From: Marthasterias glacialis
Lineage: Eukaryota; Echinodermata; Asteroidea; Forcipulatida; Asteriidae
Assembly: GCA_911728455.2 (NCBI GenBank)
Contig: OU452227.1
Coordinates: forward strand, 14,772,110 to 14,836,109
DNA: 64,000 bases
Direction of reading: 5' to 3'
A program made the position numbers and the translations under genes. Shown here in pieces: positions 53,703 to 64,000 of the stretch (the stretch's first letter is position 1; the number at the start of each line of letters is the position of its first letter). The notes under the pieces were generated by a model. The model did not search any database. It saw nothing but the letters and a program-made list of their open reading frames with translations, and was not told the origin of the DNA.

Positions 53703-54053
53703 AATGGAATGGCAGCCGTTGAGCTACATCCCCCCCAGACTGGTGTGTGAGCTTGTAAAAGTGGTTTAACAGTGTTCCTGTCTGCATTGTTCTTTGGACT
53801 CAAGGCACTGCGCAAAAGGCCACGAAACTAAATCCATACCGTTAACGAAAACCATGTACGTGTGTGTATCCGATACGTGTGTGCGGCTGCAACCTAATCA
53901 CCGTTGCGATCATGGCAAGAAAGTTACACCTTGTGCTGTTGCTAGGTGGTTGCTAAGGTAGGCAGGGCTGAATGGACCGGTCTATTGCTAAGCAAAATAA
54001 GATGTCACAGTGCAAATTACTGTCTTAAGATGAATCTTAGTGCTTTGTGTAAT

Positions 54054-54226
54054 GGACCTGAGCAGTCGATTTCACCAAACTCTTCCTAACTTAGGAATCA
54101 TCCTAACTTTAAGATGCATAGTGATTTGTATTGTGACATCACACTTGCCTTGGCAATTAAGATTGATTCGTACATTCACTCATCTTAAGATTGATCTTAG
54201 CTCTTTGTGAAATCAACTGCAGGTCC
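54054..54226. mobile_element. Fold-back MITE in the WDR90 3' UTR
   Basis: GGACCTGAGCAGTCGATTTC and GAAATCAACTGCAGGTCC ends are inverted. The inner words CTTAAGATTGATCTTAG and AACTTAGGAATC fold back. 173 bp. Confidence 0.75.
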
Positions 54227-54759
54227 ATTAATACAATACATTTAACAGCATTGATGTCGACAAACTGCCATCTTAGAGGTATAACGATAATGGAACAATA
54301 GAAACACAAATTTGTATGCCCGGCAGACAGGATTGGCCAATGAACACCCTCCGTTTTTACCTCTAGACGAGGGCGCCCTACTCATATGACTTCATGTGTG
54401 TATGGTCTATTGATTAAGTTGTTCCAGGGAATCCAGGACTGTGTTTGTAAGTCTGACATATTACCAAACCTGTACTGTACATTTAAGATTGCAAGAAATA
54501 TGATTTCATTGTGATGAAATTCCTACAAAATCTAGTTGTATAAATTGTAAATTTGTATATGTTTGTAAACAGAACCAATGTAAAATGTTTGTTTTTAATA
54601 TTATTCAATAGAAGCTTCTAACTGTAAACTGCATCAGGCCACCTACGGCACAGCCCTTTGTCTCATTAATCACAGCTGCAATATTTTTCTCCTGTGTTGT
54701 TCCAGTATCTGCTCATTATGTGACCCAATAACCCCATCGTATGTTTTCACTTATTTCAA

Positions 54760-54958
54760 ACACTGGGTTTTGGACTGGCGAGATCGAAACTAATCGTTTT
54801 TCTCATTTCTCAAAAACTATACCATTTTAAGCAAGAATATTTCAAGGGAAGTTTCCCAACATGACCATCTGTTTTATACCATTTATTATAAGTTATGTGT
54901 AAATCTGTAAGCATTTATATTTTTAATCTTACCAATGTTGTATGCAACAGCAAGGGAA
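54760..54958 (+). repeat. Interspersed repeat F, copy 3
   Basis: AAGTTTCCCAACATGACCAT, AAGTTATGTGTAAATCTGTA and CTTACCAATGTTGTATGC match 36962-37150. Confidence 0.75.
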
Positions 54959-55213
54959 AATGAGAAATTGATTGTTTTTAGGGTAAGTTGGGTAAATGCC
55001 CAAACCTCACAGGAAAAATTTGGCCTGTATTGGATCTCATTGAAGTACGTACTTGCCTGACTTCACTTAAAATATTCTATTCCATTCTGTCATGTCTATC
55101 CTTGCTGGTTTGTCAACGTCATATTCCAATGTACAATATCTTTACTTTCAAATTTACTTTGATTTACAGTTTGTTAGTCTCTTTCAGTGTCTCTATTTTT
55201 GCAGTGATGTAGA

Positions 55214-55219
55214 AATAAA
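55214..55219 (+). other. Candidate WDR90 poly(A) signal
   Basis: AATAAA followed after about 20-30 nt by A/C-rich sequence and then T/G-rich sequence (TTTTGTTCTGTTTTTC). The first canonical hexamer I found downstream of the stop codon. Confidence 0.5.
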
Positions 55220-55459
55220 CTTGCAAAAACAACACAAGACTTACCTCCCGTAATTTTGTTCTGTTTTTCTTTTCAAATTTTCTGAAAATTCAACCAAAGA
55301 CTTTTGGTCCAGAACATTATGTTCCCTGTGTTCAAAACACTTATAAATATCATAAAACAAACTGGTTAGTGTTAGGGTTATGGTTTGGGCTACGAATAGA
55401 GCAACTGTTAGGAAGGTAATTATATTTATTGTACATGAATGTACTGTTGACTACTTGAC

Positions 55460-56250
55460 TGTAGCGGATGCTCTAGAATCCCTCTTGTTTTTTGAGTCAT
55501 ATTTTCCCCCTAAAACTTAATTGATTTACTTACTTACTTCTTACTGCTGCACTACAATTTACTTAACTGTATTTGCTCAGTGGACTTAAAATGTTGACAG
55601 AGTGGTCACATGATCAGAGTTTAGAGTGGTCACATGATCAGGGTTTAGAATTAGTCTTAGAAATCGTTTCTTTTTTGGAAGTAACATTTTTCTCTGATTG
55701 CAATTAAGTTTTGTAATTTCTGTGGCATTTCTGAGGAAATTTGTGTAACTTATAATTTTCCCACGATGCATTGCCTCTTCCTCAAGTGACCTATATACTT
55801 CTGTAACAATGTGACAACTGCAGTGCTGAAAGTTAATGATTTTAATCCAATTTATTTTGTGACCATCCCAGGATAAAAGCTCACCCACTACAGGCCCACG
55901 AGGTAATGAATATCTCTTTTTTGTAATGGTCATAATTTTGGTCTTATATTGACATGATTATTGTGAGGAAATAAGGGTTTAATAGAACGTTTTTTAGTGT
56001 CATTTATACATACTGCATATTGCATATCTCACTGCACACGTAAATGTATGTGTTATTGTTCTAGATTGAATGAAGTTTGGGACTTGTTTGTAACTTTTCA
56101 AAGTGAAGTTATATGTTTTCCCTTTACTGCTTGTTGATCAATACTCAGTACTTGTTGGTATTTTCTTTACTGATAGATCTCACGATGTCAAAAGAATTGC
56201 AAAAGTTCATGAAAGAATAAAGACTTTAAAGTCAATACGTCTGTCTGTGA
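55460..56250 (+). mobile_element. BEL/Pao element, 5' LTR (3' border approximate)
   Basis: Starts TGTAGCGGATGCTCTAG. It matches 63423-64000 base for base as far as I can compare by eye (578 bp, constant offset 7,963). A poly(A) signal AATAAA lies at 56216-56221. The LTR end and primer-binding site could not be fixed because the 3' LTR is cut by the window. A 115-codon minus-strand frame inside both LTRs is fortuitous. Confidence 0.85.
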
Positions 56251-57249
56251 GAGCGTGTCCGCCACATGTTTTAATGAATTGTTCTGGGTGCAGCTACAGT
56301 GAGATCTCCACGCCTTCTGTATGCAAAGTTACTTTGAGTGAAGCGTGGAAACTAAACCAAAGTCATCGTCATCCCCTGGCCCTTGATGAAGAAAGCGAGG
56401 CTAGGCAAACTTCAAGCAGCACCATAGCCATGCAGCAATCCAACCTCACGTTGTAGCATCAAAGGCAGGCACAACAGCATCGCGTGGATTATCTGAAGCA
56501 CGGATCAGCACAGTGACGGACAAGGTCCAGGAGACGAGAGAGCTGATCAACATCGGGAGAGTAAAACTTCAGGTGGACCATTCGAAAGGTGCAGTAAACG
56601 CACGTGAGACTTGATAACGAACGACAGACAGTCATTGATGGTATTGCGCGAACGGTGCAAAGTCGCATACGGAACTGACAACAAACAGTCGGTCATTGAC
56701 GGTAAAATAAACGCGTTAACAACGAACAGTCGGTCGTTGATGATCAAATAACAAACGTTGTGCCACGAACTGTATTTTATGAAGAGTAACAACGTGTAGA
56801 GTGTTCTGTCAAATTGTTCAGAAAACCATAACCATTCCCTGTGTATATTTGCAAGGTTGCTGTGTGATGACAAAGATCGATTTATACACTTACTGCATGG
56901 TGAAAACATCAATTTCTATTCATTATGCAATATTGTTGACTAATTGATTTTATTCATTGCTTGATGTGTATTGATTGATTATTAATTTTGCTCATCGAAT
57001 AATCTGTGTATTTTTACTGATTATTTACCACACATATTTTTGCTGATTCTTTGCCATTGCCTGCTGTATATTTACGATTCAATTTCTGTGTATTTTTAAT
57101 ACAGCACAGTGCACTTTCATTTGGTGTTGATACAATAAGGTTAAAGGTGCACTCGTACGTCATTCAAGTATATGTAATTGTTGATGAAGGCAATTTTAAG
57201 AAAGTGTTGTGAAATTATCTTGCATTGATATTGTTCGAAATTTTATGCA
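56251..57249 (+). other. BEL/Pao 5' leader
   Basis: Untranslated region between the LTR and gag. A primer-binding site should lie near its start, but no sequence complementary to a familiar tRNA 3' end was recognised. Confidence 0.5.
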
Positions 57250-60200
57250 ATGGCTAGTAAGGAAATACAGGAAGAGATGAATCAGCTAGAAGAAGAGATA
57301 GAAAAATACACAACAACCCTCGAGGCTTTAGATGATCCTACCGAGAGAGAAAGGATTTTAGAAGCTATTTCGCAGAATCAAGAAAAAATCCTTCAACTGA
57401 GTAAAGCAGCCGAGAGGGAATCTGAAACCCGAAAGAGCAGCAGAATGCGAAAACTCACAGCAAAGATGACAGAATTGCAAGCCTCAGAGAAGGCTAAAAA
57501 GGAAAAGAGATTAAAGAAAGACTTTGATCACAAGTACGAATCTTGGAAGGAATGCTGCAAAAATGCAAGACAAGTACTGAAGGGTTTCTGCACGGAGTAC
57601 ACTTTAACCCAAATTTATTTGTCATTGCACATTGCACAAGATGAATTGATTGAAGTATATGAAGCCTGCCGAGAATTTAGCCCCCCTGAACAAGAAATGC
57701 GGCGTCGAGTTGACACTTGTTCAGCCATAGCCAAACAACTATTGGGGGTGGTTACAGACAAAAAGGATCCTGACGCAGATGTTTCGAGTCAATTGAGAAA
57801 GGTACTACACACAGACAACAATGCATCAATCTTCTCTACTGCACCATCCAGCCGAACATCGTCCCACTTTTCAGACAGCGCATCGGTGAGGAGAGCCAAG
57901 GCTGCTGCCGAATTAGCAGCTCAGGAGGCTGAAATAAAAATTCTTGAAGTCAAGCAGAAAAAGCAGGCAGAGCTTGATGAATTGCAAAGACAACAGGAGA
58001 ACAAAAAGAGAGAAATAGAGCGACTAGAAAGAGAGAAAGACTTGGACAAGGCCCGTGCACAATTCGAAGTGTATAACCAGGAGTGCAAGGGCATTGATGA
58101 CAGTAGTGATACAGGTAACTCTCTTGACGAAGCACACCAAGACACAATTAAAGTGAAGAAAGATAACACACAGGAGACACTAACAAATTCAGCCAAAGCA
58201 TCCGAAGATGGTCAGTTGACAGCCCTGGTCCGTAGTCTCCAAGGCTGTATGTCACTACACAAATTGCCTCCACCTGAACCCAGTGTGTTTACGGGTGAGG
58301 CCATACGCTATGTGGAGTGGAAAGCCAGCTTTAAGACCCTAATTGAATCGAAGGCCATCTCAACAGCAGAGAGAGTGTATTATCTCAAGAGATACTTGGG
58401 CGGTGATGCACTGAAAGCAGTACAAGGTTTCTTTTACAACACTTCAAACGAGTCCTATGAGGGAGCGTGGCAGCTACTTGAGGAGCGCTATGGCCATCCC
58501 TTCAAAGTACAAAAGGCCTTCAGAGATAAGTTATCAAGCTGGCCGAAGATAAGCCCCAAAGATGCGACTGGCCTACAACAGTTTTCAGATTTCTTGAAGG
58601 CATGTAATGACGCCATACCTCATGTTCCTGCACTAAAAATACTGGACGACTGCGAGGAAAACCGACGTCTTCTGACAAAGTTACCAGATTGGGCGACAGC
58701 TCGCTGGAATCGGCAAGTCTCTCAGAGGCTGGACGACACAGGCAAATATCCTGGTTTTGAGGAATTTGTAAAGTTTGTACGGAAAGAAGCCCGTGTCGCA
58801 TGTAATCCAATTTCATCGTTGTACGCACTAAAGGGATCAGAGACCTCGGGTCCAGAAGAGACGAAAGCAGGTGAAAGAAGGAAGCTCAACCGAAGCAGAG
58901 GCACAACGCTCACAACTGCATCAAACGAAGTTCAGAAGCCCAATGAGAGTCAGTCGCCCCCCAAACCAGAATTCCAGCCAAAACCTTGTCTGTTTTGCAA
59001 GTCAACAGAACACCACATAAGTAAATGCCCCAAGTTTGCAAGCAAGTCACTGGATGATAGAAAGAAGTTTGTCCATGAAAACAGGCTTTGCTTTGGCTGT
59101 CTCAAAAGGGGACATCTCTCGAAGGATTGTCGACGAAAACATACCTGTGACAAGTGCAAAGGAAGACACCCTACGACGCTGCATTATGATACAACACAGA
59201 AGTCCTCCAACGAAAAGGAAGTGAAGTCACCAAGGAAGGAGGAAATAGTGACAGCGGTGTCGTGTGGTGTCCAGCTGGAAAATGCCAGGGGGACCTCAAT
59301 GATAGTCCCAGTCTGGGTGTCGTCAGCAGAAACACCTTCGAAGGAAGTTCTCACTTATGCTCTGCTAGACACACAAAGTGACAGCACATTTGTATTGGAC
59401 ACCACCGCCAAGTCTATTTCAGCTCACTGTGAGCCAGTGCGATTGAAACTCTCCACTATGACTTCTGCATCCACCATGATAGATTGTAGTGCAGTCTCAA
59501 ACCTACTAGTCAGAGGGATGTCTTCGTCTAACAGAATACAAATTCCACGATCGTACACAAGGGATTTCATTCCAGTGGACAAGTCCCATATCCCTACTGC
59601 TGACACTGCTAGAAGATGGTCCCACCTCTACAGCATAACCCATGAGATAGCACCGCTACAGAACTGTGGGGTGGGAATGCTGATTGGATACAATTGCCCA
59701 CAAGCCTTGGCACCACGACAAACTATAGTTGGATCAGATGAAGAACCATATGCTGTCAAGACTGACCTTGGTTGGACCATTGTTGGATATGATGAGCAAG
59801 GTACCAACAGTCAAGCCACCACTGTCTGCCATCGTGTCTCGGTGAAGGAGGCCCCATGCATATCGCCACTGAATGTAATCAGCATACTAGAAGCCGATTT
59901 CTCGGAGAAACACCATGCTGAGAAGACCATATCCCAAGATGATATTAAGTTTATCAACCACCTAGAGACAAGCATTCATCAGACTAGCAGTGGTCACTAC
60001 AGCATGTCGCTTCCCTTCAAGGATGGCCAACCCACGTTGCCAAATAATAAGAGAACTGCTGCAGTTCGTCTGAACCACCTCAACAGGAGGTTCGACACCA
60101 ACCAGAAGTACCATTCTGACTACAAGAAGTTTATGGACGATGTCATTGAGAGCGGTCATGCAGAGAAGGTTGAGAGCCAAGGAGAGGAAGGAAGGGTTTG

Positions 60201-63200
60201 GTACATTCCACACCACGGAGTGTATCACCCTCAAAAGCCAGGAAAAATCAGAGTGGTTTTCGATTGTTCTGCACGCCATGCTGGGACTTCGTTAAATGGT
60301 CATCTACTTACCGGACCAGACTTGATAAACAAGTTGTTTGGAGTGCTGTGTCGATTTAGAGAACATCCCATAGCCATCATGTGTGATATCGAGAGGATGT
60401 TCCACCAGTTTTTTGTAAATGAAGAAGACCGTGACTACTTACGGTTCATATGGTGGGAGAATGGCAACACAAGTAACAAGCCCCAAGAATACCGCATGAA
60501 GGTCCACCTTTTTGGTGCAGCTTCATCCCCAGGATGTGCCAACTATGGCTTGAAACACCTGGCTAATCAGCATGAGAACGAATTCCCACTAGCAGCATCG
60601 TTTATCAAGAGGAACTTCTACGTCGATGATGGTCTGAAAAGCACTGAAACTGAAGATGAAGCGAAACGACTAGTGAAAGAGGCACAAGATGTATGTGCTA
60701 GAGGAGGACTGCACCTCCATAAATTCATCTCAAACAGCAGAGAGGTCATGGAAACCATTCCGGCAGCTGAACGTGCCGCTGGAGTGAAGGATGTGGATCT
60801 TGGGAGCGATGAACTTCCAACGGAGAGGGCCCTTGGCATCCAGTGGTGCGTGGAGACGGATATGTTCAACTTCCGCGTCAACGCCAAGGACCACTCATTG
60901 ACACGAAGGGGTATCCTGTCATCGGTTGCCTCTATATACGACCCTCTTGGGTTCCTCGCCCCCTTTGTTCTTATTGGCAAGGGAATCCTTCAGGAGATGT
61001 GTCAAACCGGAGTGAACTGGGATGATCCACTTCCTGACAAGCTACGCCCAAGGTGGGAGAAGTGGAGCGATGACCTCAGTAACCTGAAAGAGATTCAAAT
61101 ACCTCGGTGCTACGTGCCAAATGATTTTGGAAAGGTTGTCAATGTGGAGCTTCATCATTTCTCCGACGCCAGTACTCGTGGGTATGGACAGTGCTCGTAT
61201 CTGCGATTTATCGGAGAAGATGAGGTTCATTGCACACTAGTAGCCGGAAAGGCTAGAGTCGCCCCAGTCAAGATAGTTACAATTCCACGCCTAGAATTGA
61301 CGGCTGCTGTGGTGTCAGTGCTGATGAGTCACATGATAAAGGAGGAACTGGAAGTCACCATCAACCAGGAGTTCTTCTGGACAGACTCCCAAGTTGTTCT
61401 TGGCTACATTGCCAATAAAGCAAGGCGCTTTCATGTATTCGTCGCCAACAGAATCCAGAAAATCTGCCAGTTCTCTGAACCCAGTCAGTGGCACTATGTG
61501 TCAACAGAAGCAAACCCAGCCGACCATGCCTCAAGAGGAGCCTTTGCCAAACAACTGCTCTGCTCAAACTGGTTCAAAGGTCCAGAGTTCCTATGGAATA
61601 AAGAGTTATCAATAACAGAGGAACCAGTACACCAACTTAAAATCGGTGATCCTGAAGTAAAGAATGTGGTAGTGCTCCAGACTGCTGTTGCTCTAAGATC
61701 GTTTGACTGGGAAGAACGCTTGTCTCGTTTCTCAGACTGGTTTAAGTTTCTGGGAGCAGCGGCTCGCATAAGACGATTGGGCCAGAAAGAGAAGGCTACT
61801 ACTACTATCTCCACACAACAAGAACGTCAAAGTGCAGAAGTACTCATTGTAAAGTCGGTACAGAAAAAGGCATTCCCGGAGGAGATTCAGTCTTTGACCA
61901 GTTCAGGGAGAGTGACGACAACTGCCAAAATTGCCAACTTAAATCCATTCTTGGACCATGAGGGCATTCTTAGAGTTGGGGGACGCCTAAAAAACACAGA
62001 GGATGCTGACAGCATAAAATACCCCGCCATTCTACCTAAGGGTAGTAATTTGACAAGGTTGCTCGTTTCACACTTTCACAGCAGAGTGCAACACCAAGGT
62101 CGTGGAATGACCTTTAATGAAGTCAGAGCTAATGGGTACTGGATAATTGGAGGAGTCAAAGAAGTAGCCACTCATATCTACAAGTGTACTACATGTCGAC
62201 GTCTACGACGTCCAGTTGAAGAGCAAAAGATGGCTGACCTGCCCAAGGACAGAGTGGAACCTTCCCCACCCTTCACGTTCTGTGGCATTGACTGCTTCGG
62301 ACCGTTCACTGTCAGGGAAGGCAGGAGGGAGCTTAAGAAGTATGGGCTGCTGGTCACATGCATGTGCTCACGCGCAGTACACATTGAGATGCTGGATGAT
62401 ATGACTACGGATAGCTTCATCAATGCTCTTCGGTGTCTCATTGCCATGAGAGGTCCTATACAACAGTTGCGATCTGACCAGGGTTCCAATTTTGTTGGAG
62501 CAAAGGGTGAATTGCGAGAAGCATTGAAGGAATTGGATGTTAACAGAGCTCAAGTCTTTCTGGCGAAGCGTCAGTGTCAGTTTGTAATGAATGCTCCACA
62601 TGCGAGTCATGCAGGAGGCGTGTGGGAGCGCCAAATCAAAACAGTCAGAAGTGTTTTGTCATCCATCATTCATCAGTCCCCAGGTAGACTTGATGCTGCA
62701 ACTTTGCGCACATTCCTCTATGAAGCCATGGCCATCGTGAACAGTCGTCCACTGACGACAACCAATCTTCATGACCCTTTCAGTCCCGAGCCACTCACAC
62801 CAAATCATATTCTCACTATGAAGACAGCAGTGGCCCTACCGCCTCCTGGAAAGTTCGTCAAGGAAGATTTGTATATAAGAAAACGCTGGAGACGAGTCCA
62901 ATATCTGGCCGAACAGTTTTGGGGAAGATGGAAGAAGGAATATCTCTCCTCTCTGTCTTCAAGAGCAAAATGGAACACTAGACGAAGAAGCATCAAGGTG
63001 GGAGACGTGGTGTTGGTGAAGGACGAAGATACACCACGCATGGAATGGCCAATGGCTATTGTGATTGAAACCACTGAAAGTGAAGACCATCTGGTTAGAA
63101 GATGCAAGGTCCAAATTGGCTCCAAAAACCTTGACAAGCAGGGTAAAAGAGTCAGTAAGATATCGGTGCTGGAGCGCCCTATTCAGAAGCTCGTCCTCTT

Positions 63201-63216
63201 GTTGGAATCAGAGTAG
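57250..63216 (+). CDS. BEL/Pao retrotransposon gag-pol polyprotein (intact, 1,988 aa)
   Basis: One uninterrupted frame makes the capsid and all enzymes for copying and inserting the element. Residues 1-330 are coiled-coil, Lys/Glu-rich. About 338-530 is the Pao-type gag domain (DUF1759-like). CCHC knuckles are C580/C583/H588/C593 and C614/C617/H622/C627, with a third Cys/His cluster at 633-645. The protease motif LLDTQSDSTF has Asp707 (DTQS, not DTGS). Reverse transcriptase spans about 1000-1190 (Asp1046; YVDDG, Asp1126/1127). The RNase H-like region has Asp1306, Glu1349, Asp1379 and Asp1425. Integrase has a zinc finger H1610/H1615/C1646/C1649 and catalytic D1681, D1743, E1793. The C-terminal domain (about 1875-1960) is the BEL/Pao DUF5641 type. 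No stop or frameshift; no envelope gene follows. Confidence 0.96.
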   Translation: MASKEIQEEMNQLEEEIEKYTTTLEALDDPTERERILEAISQNQEKILQLSKAAERESETRKSSRMRKLTAKMTELQASEKAKKEKRLKKDFDHKYESWKECCKNARQVLKGFCTEYTLTQIYLSLHIAQDELIEVYEACREFSPPEQEMRRRVDTCSAIAKQLLGVVTDKKDPDADVSSQLRKVLHTDNNASIFSTAPSSRTSSHFSDSASVRRAKAAAELAAQEAEIKILEVKQKKQAELDELQRQQENKKREIERLEREKDLDKARAQFEVYNQECKGIDDSSDTGNSLDEAHQDTIKVKKDNTQETLTNSAKASEDGQLTALVRSLQGCMSLHKLPPPEPSVFTGEAIRYVEWKASFKTLIESKAISTAERVYYLKRYLGGDALKAVQGFFYNTSNESYEGAWQLLEERYGHPFKVQKAFRDKLSSWPKISPKDATGLQQFSDFLKACNDAIPHVPALKILDDCEENRRLLTKLPDWATARWNRQVSQRLDDTGKYPGFEEFVKFVRKEARVACNPISSLYALKGSETSGPEETKAGERRKLNRSRGTTLTTASNEVQKPNESQSPPKPEFQPKPCLFCKSTEHHISKCPKFASKSLDDRKKFVHENRLCFGCLKRGHLSKDCRRKHTCDKCKGRHPTTLHYDTTQKSSNEKEVKSPRKEEIVTAVSCGVQLENARGTSMIVPVWVSSAETPSKEVLTYALLDTQSDSTFVLDTTAKSISAHCEPVRLKLSTMTSASTMIDCSAVSNLLVRGMSSSNRIQIPRSYTRDFIPVDKSHIPTADTARRWSHLYSITHEIAPLQNCGVGMLIGYNCPQALAPRQTIVGSDEEPYAVKTDLGWTIVGYDEQGTNSQATTVCHRVSVKEAPCISPLNVISILEADFSEKHHAEKTISQDDIKFINHLETSIHQTSSGHYSMSLPFKDGQPTLPNNKRTAAVRLNHLNRRFDTNQKYHSDYKKFMDDVIESGHAEKVESQGEEGRVWYIPHHGVYHPQKPGKIRVVFDCSARHAGTSLNGHLLTGPDLINKLFGVLCRFREHPIAIMCDIERMFHQFFVNEEDRDYLRFIWWENGNTSNKPQEYRMKVHLFGAASSPGCANYGLKHLANQHENEFPLAASFIKRNFYVDDGLKSTETEDEAKRLVKEAQDVCARGGLHLHKFISNSREVMETIPAAERAAGVKDVDLGSDELPTERALGIQWCVETDMFNFRVNAKDHSLTRRGILSSVASIYDPLGFLAPFVLIGKGILQEMCQTGVNWDDPLPDKLRPRWEKWSDDLSNLKEIQIPRCYVPNDFGKVVNVELHHFSDASTRGYGQCSYLRFIGEDEVHCTLVAGKARVAPVKIVTIPRLELTAAVVSVLMSHMIKEELEVTINQEFFWTDSQVVLGYIANKARRFHVFVANRIQKICQFSEPSQWHYVSTEANPADHASRGAFAKQLLCSNWFKGPEFLWNKELSITEEPVHQLKIGDPEVKNVVVLQTAVALRSFDWEERLSRFSDWFKFLGAAARIRRLGQKEKATTTISTQQERQSAEVLIVKSVQKKAFPEEIQSLTSSGRVTTTAKIANLNPFLDHEGILRVGGRLKNTEDADSIKYPAILPKGSNLTRLLVSHFHSRVQHQGRGMTFNEVRANGYWIIGGVKEVATHIYKCTTCRRLRRPVEEQKMADLPKDRVEPSPPFTFCGIDCFGPFTVREGRRELKKYGLLVTCMCSRAVHIEMLDDMTTDSFINALRCLIAMRGPIQQLRSDQGSNFVGAKGELREALKELDVNRAQVFLAKRQCQFVMNAPHASHAGGVWERQIKTVRSVLSSIIHQSPGRLDAATLRTFLYEAMAIVNSRPLTTTNLHDPFSPEPLTPNHILTMKTAVALPPPGKFVKEDLYIRKRWRRVQYLAEQFWGRWKKEYLSSLSSRAKWNTRRRSIKVGDVVLVKDEDTPRMEWPMAIVIETTESEDHLVRRCKVQIGSKNLDKQGKRVSKISVLERPIQKLVLLLESE

Positions 63217-63422
63217 AGGATGTTCTCAACTTCCTTTACCCCCGTGCTCCCAGTGACTATTCCAGAAGAATGTTAGAGTGTTTACTGTTCAGTATTGTAT
63301 TGTTAACTTGTTAGACTGTTTGTGAAGTTATAACGGTTAATGCTTAGTAATCTTAGTTGAGTGTAGTTGTTGAAATTACTCATGATTGATTATTTACCTG
63401 ATCATTCGTAATTTGGTGGGAG
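63217..63422 (+). other. BEL/Pao 3' untranslated region and polypurine tract
   Basis: Short spacer between the pol stop and the 3' LTR. GGTGGGAG at 63415-63422 directly before the LTR is the likely polypurine tract for plus-strand priming. Confidence 0.7.
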
Positions 63423-64000
63423 TGTAGCGGATGCTCTAGAATCCCTCTTGTTTTTTGAGTCATATTTTCCCCCTAAAACTTAATTGATTTACTTACTTAC
63501 TTCTTACTGCTGCACTACAATTTACTTAACTGTATTTGCTCAGTGGACTTAAAATGTTGACAGAGTGGTCACATGATCAGAGTTTAGAGTGGTCACATGA
63601 TCAGGGTTTAGAATTAGTCTTAGAAATCGTTTCTTTTTTGGAAGTAACATTTTTCTCTGATTGCAATTAAGTTTTGTAATTTCTGTGGCATTTCTGAGGA
63701 AATTTGTGTAACTTATAATTTTCCCACGATGCATTGCCTCTTCCTCAAGTGACCTATATACTTCTGTAACAATGTGACAACTGCAGTGCTGAAAGTTAAT
63801 GATTTTAATCCAATTTATTTTGTGACCATCCCAGGATAAAAGCTCACCCACTACAGGCCCACGAGGTAATGAATATCTCTTTTTTGTAATGGTCATAATT
63901 TTGGTCTTATATTGACATGATTATTGTGAGGAAATAAGGGTTTAATAGAACGTTTTTTAGTGTCATTTATACATACTGCATATTGCATATCTCACTGCAC
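63423..64000 (+). mobile_element. BEL/Pao element, 3' LTR (truncated by window end)
   Basis: Same TGTAGCGGATGCTCTAG start and sequence as 55460 onward. The first 578 bp are present; the rest and the right-hand target duplication lie outside. Confidence 0.9.

Larger units (their letters stand above)
53703..55240 (+). other. Probable WDR90 3' UTR
   Basis: About 1.5 kb of AT-rich, non-coding sequence between the stop and a candidate poly(A) signal. It holds a fold-back MITE (54054-54226), a fragment of the 15883 MITE family (about 54320-54412) and repeat F copy 3 (54760-54958). Confidence 0.5.

Noticed and set aside
55586..55933. 115-codon minus-strand frame, also at 63549-63896
   Set aside because: It lies inside the two LTRs, is duplicated because the LTRs are, and resembles no known protein.
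57921..62634. Many minus-strand frames of 60-120 codons
   Set aside because: All are shadows of the gag-pol frame and none has a recognisable domain.

Overview
The window looks like nuclear DNA of an invertebrate deuterostome, most likely an echinoderm and perhaps a sea star. That is an inference from three things: intron-rich gene structure with GT-AG splice sites, a WDR90 protein close to the vertebrate one, and introns full of Leu-tRNA-derived SINEs, fold-back MITEs and an echinoderm-style BEL/Pao retrotransposon. There is no prokaryotic gene organisation.

Layout. (1) 1-7087: the first coding exon of an unidentified Pro/Gly-rich protein on the minus strand (495-678), reading out of the window to the left. 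It is followed by about 6.4 kb of intergenic DNA with a 79-bp hairpin and one SINE. (2) 7088-53702: one complete plus-strand gene, WDR90 (POC16), which I assembled by hand as 38 coding exons. Every junction keeps phase and the total is 5,670 nt (1,889 aa plus stop). The product has an N-terminal CFA20/DUF667 domain, a Ser/Lys-rich linker, a first WD40 block, an acidic linker and a second WD40 block. Its 3' UTR probably runs to about 55.24 kb. (3) 55460-64000: a BEL/Pao LTR retrotransposon with an uninterrupted 1,988-codon gag-pol frame. The two LTRs look identical over the 578 bp visible in both, which points to a very recent insertion. The 3' LTR is cut by the window end.

The introns of WDR90 hold most of the unusual structure. 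They contain four tRNA-derived SINE types, about 20 fold-back elements, nested insertions (a MITE inside a SINE, a LINE tail inside a SINE) and several tandem arrays. The most striking is an 18 x 42-bp minisatellite at the intron 17/exon 18 border. Each unit is a copy of the real 3' splice site plus the first 15 coding bases of exon 18, and use of any upstream copy leads to an in-frame stop. The next intron carries a 5 x 289-bp array made of a hairpin-forming MITE plus its flanking sequence. A G-quadruplex-type repeat lies 40 nt after the exon 3 donor.

WDR90 is known as a centriole/cilium protein: its CFA20-like domain binds microtubules and its WD40 region belongs to the centriolar inner scaffold. 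No other cellular gene is supported in the window.
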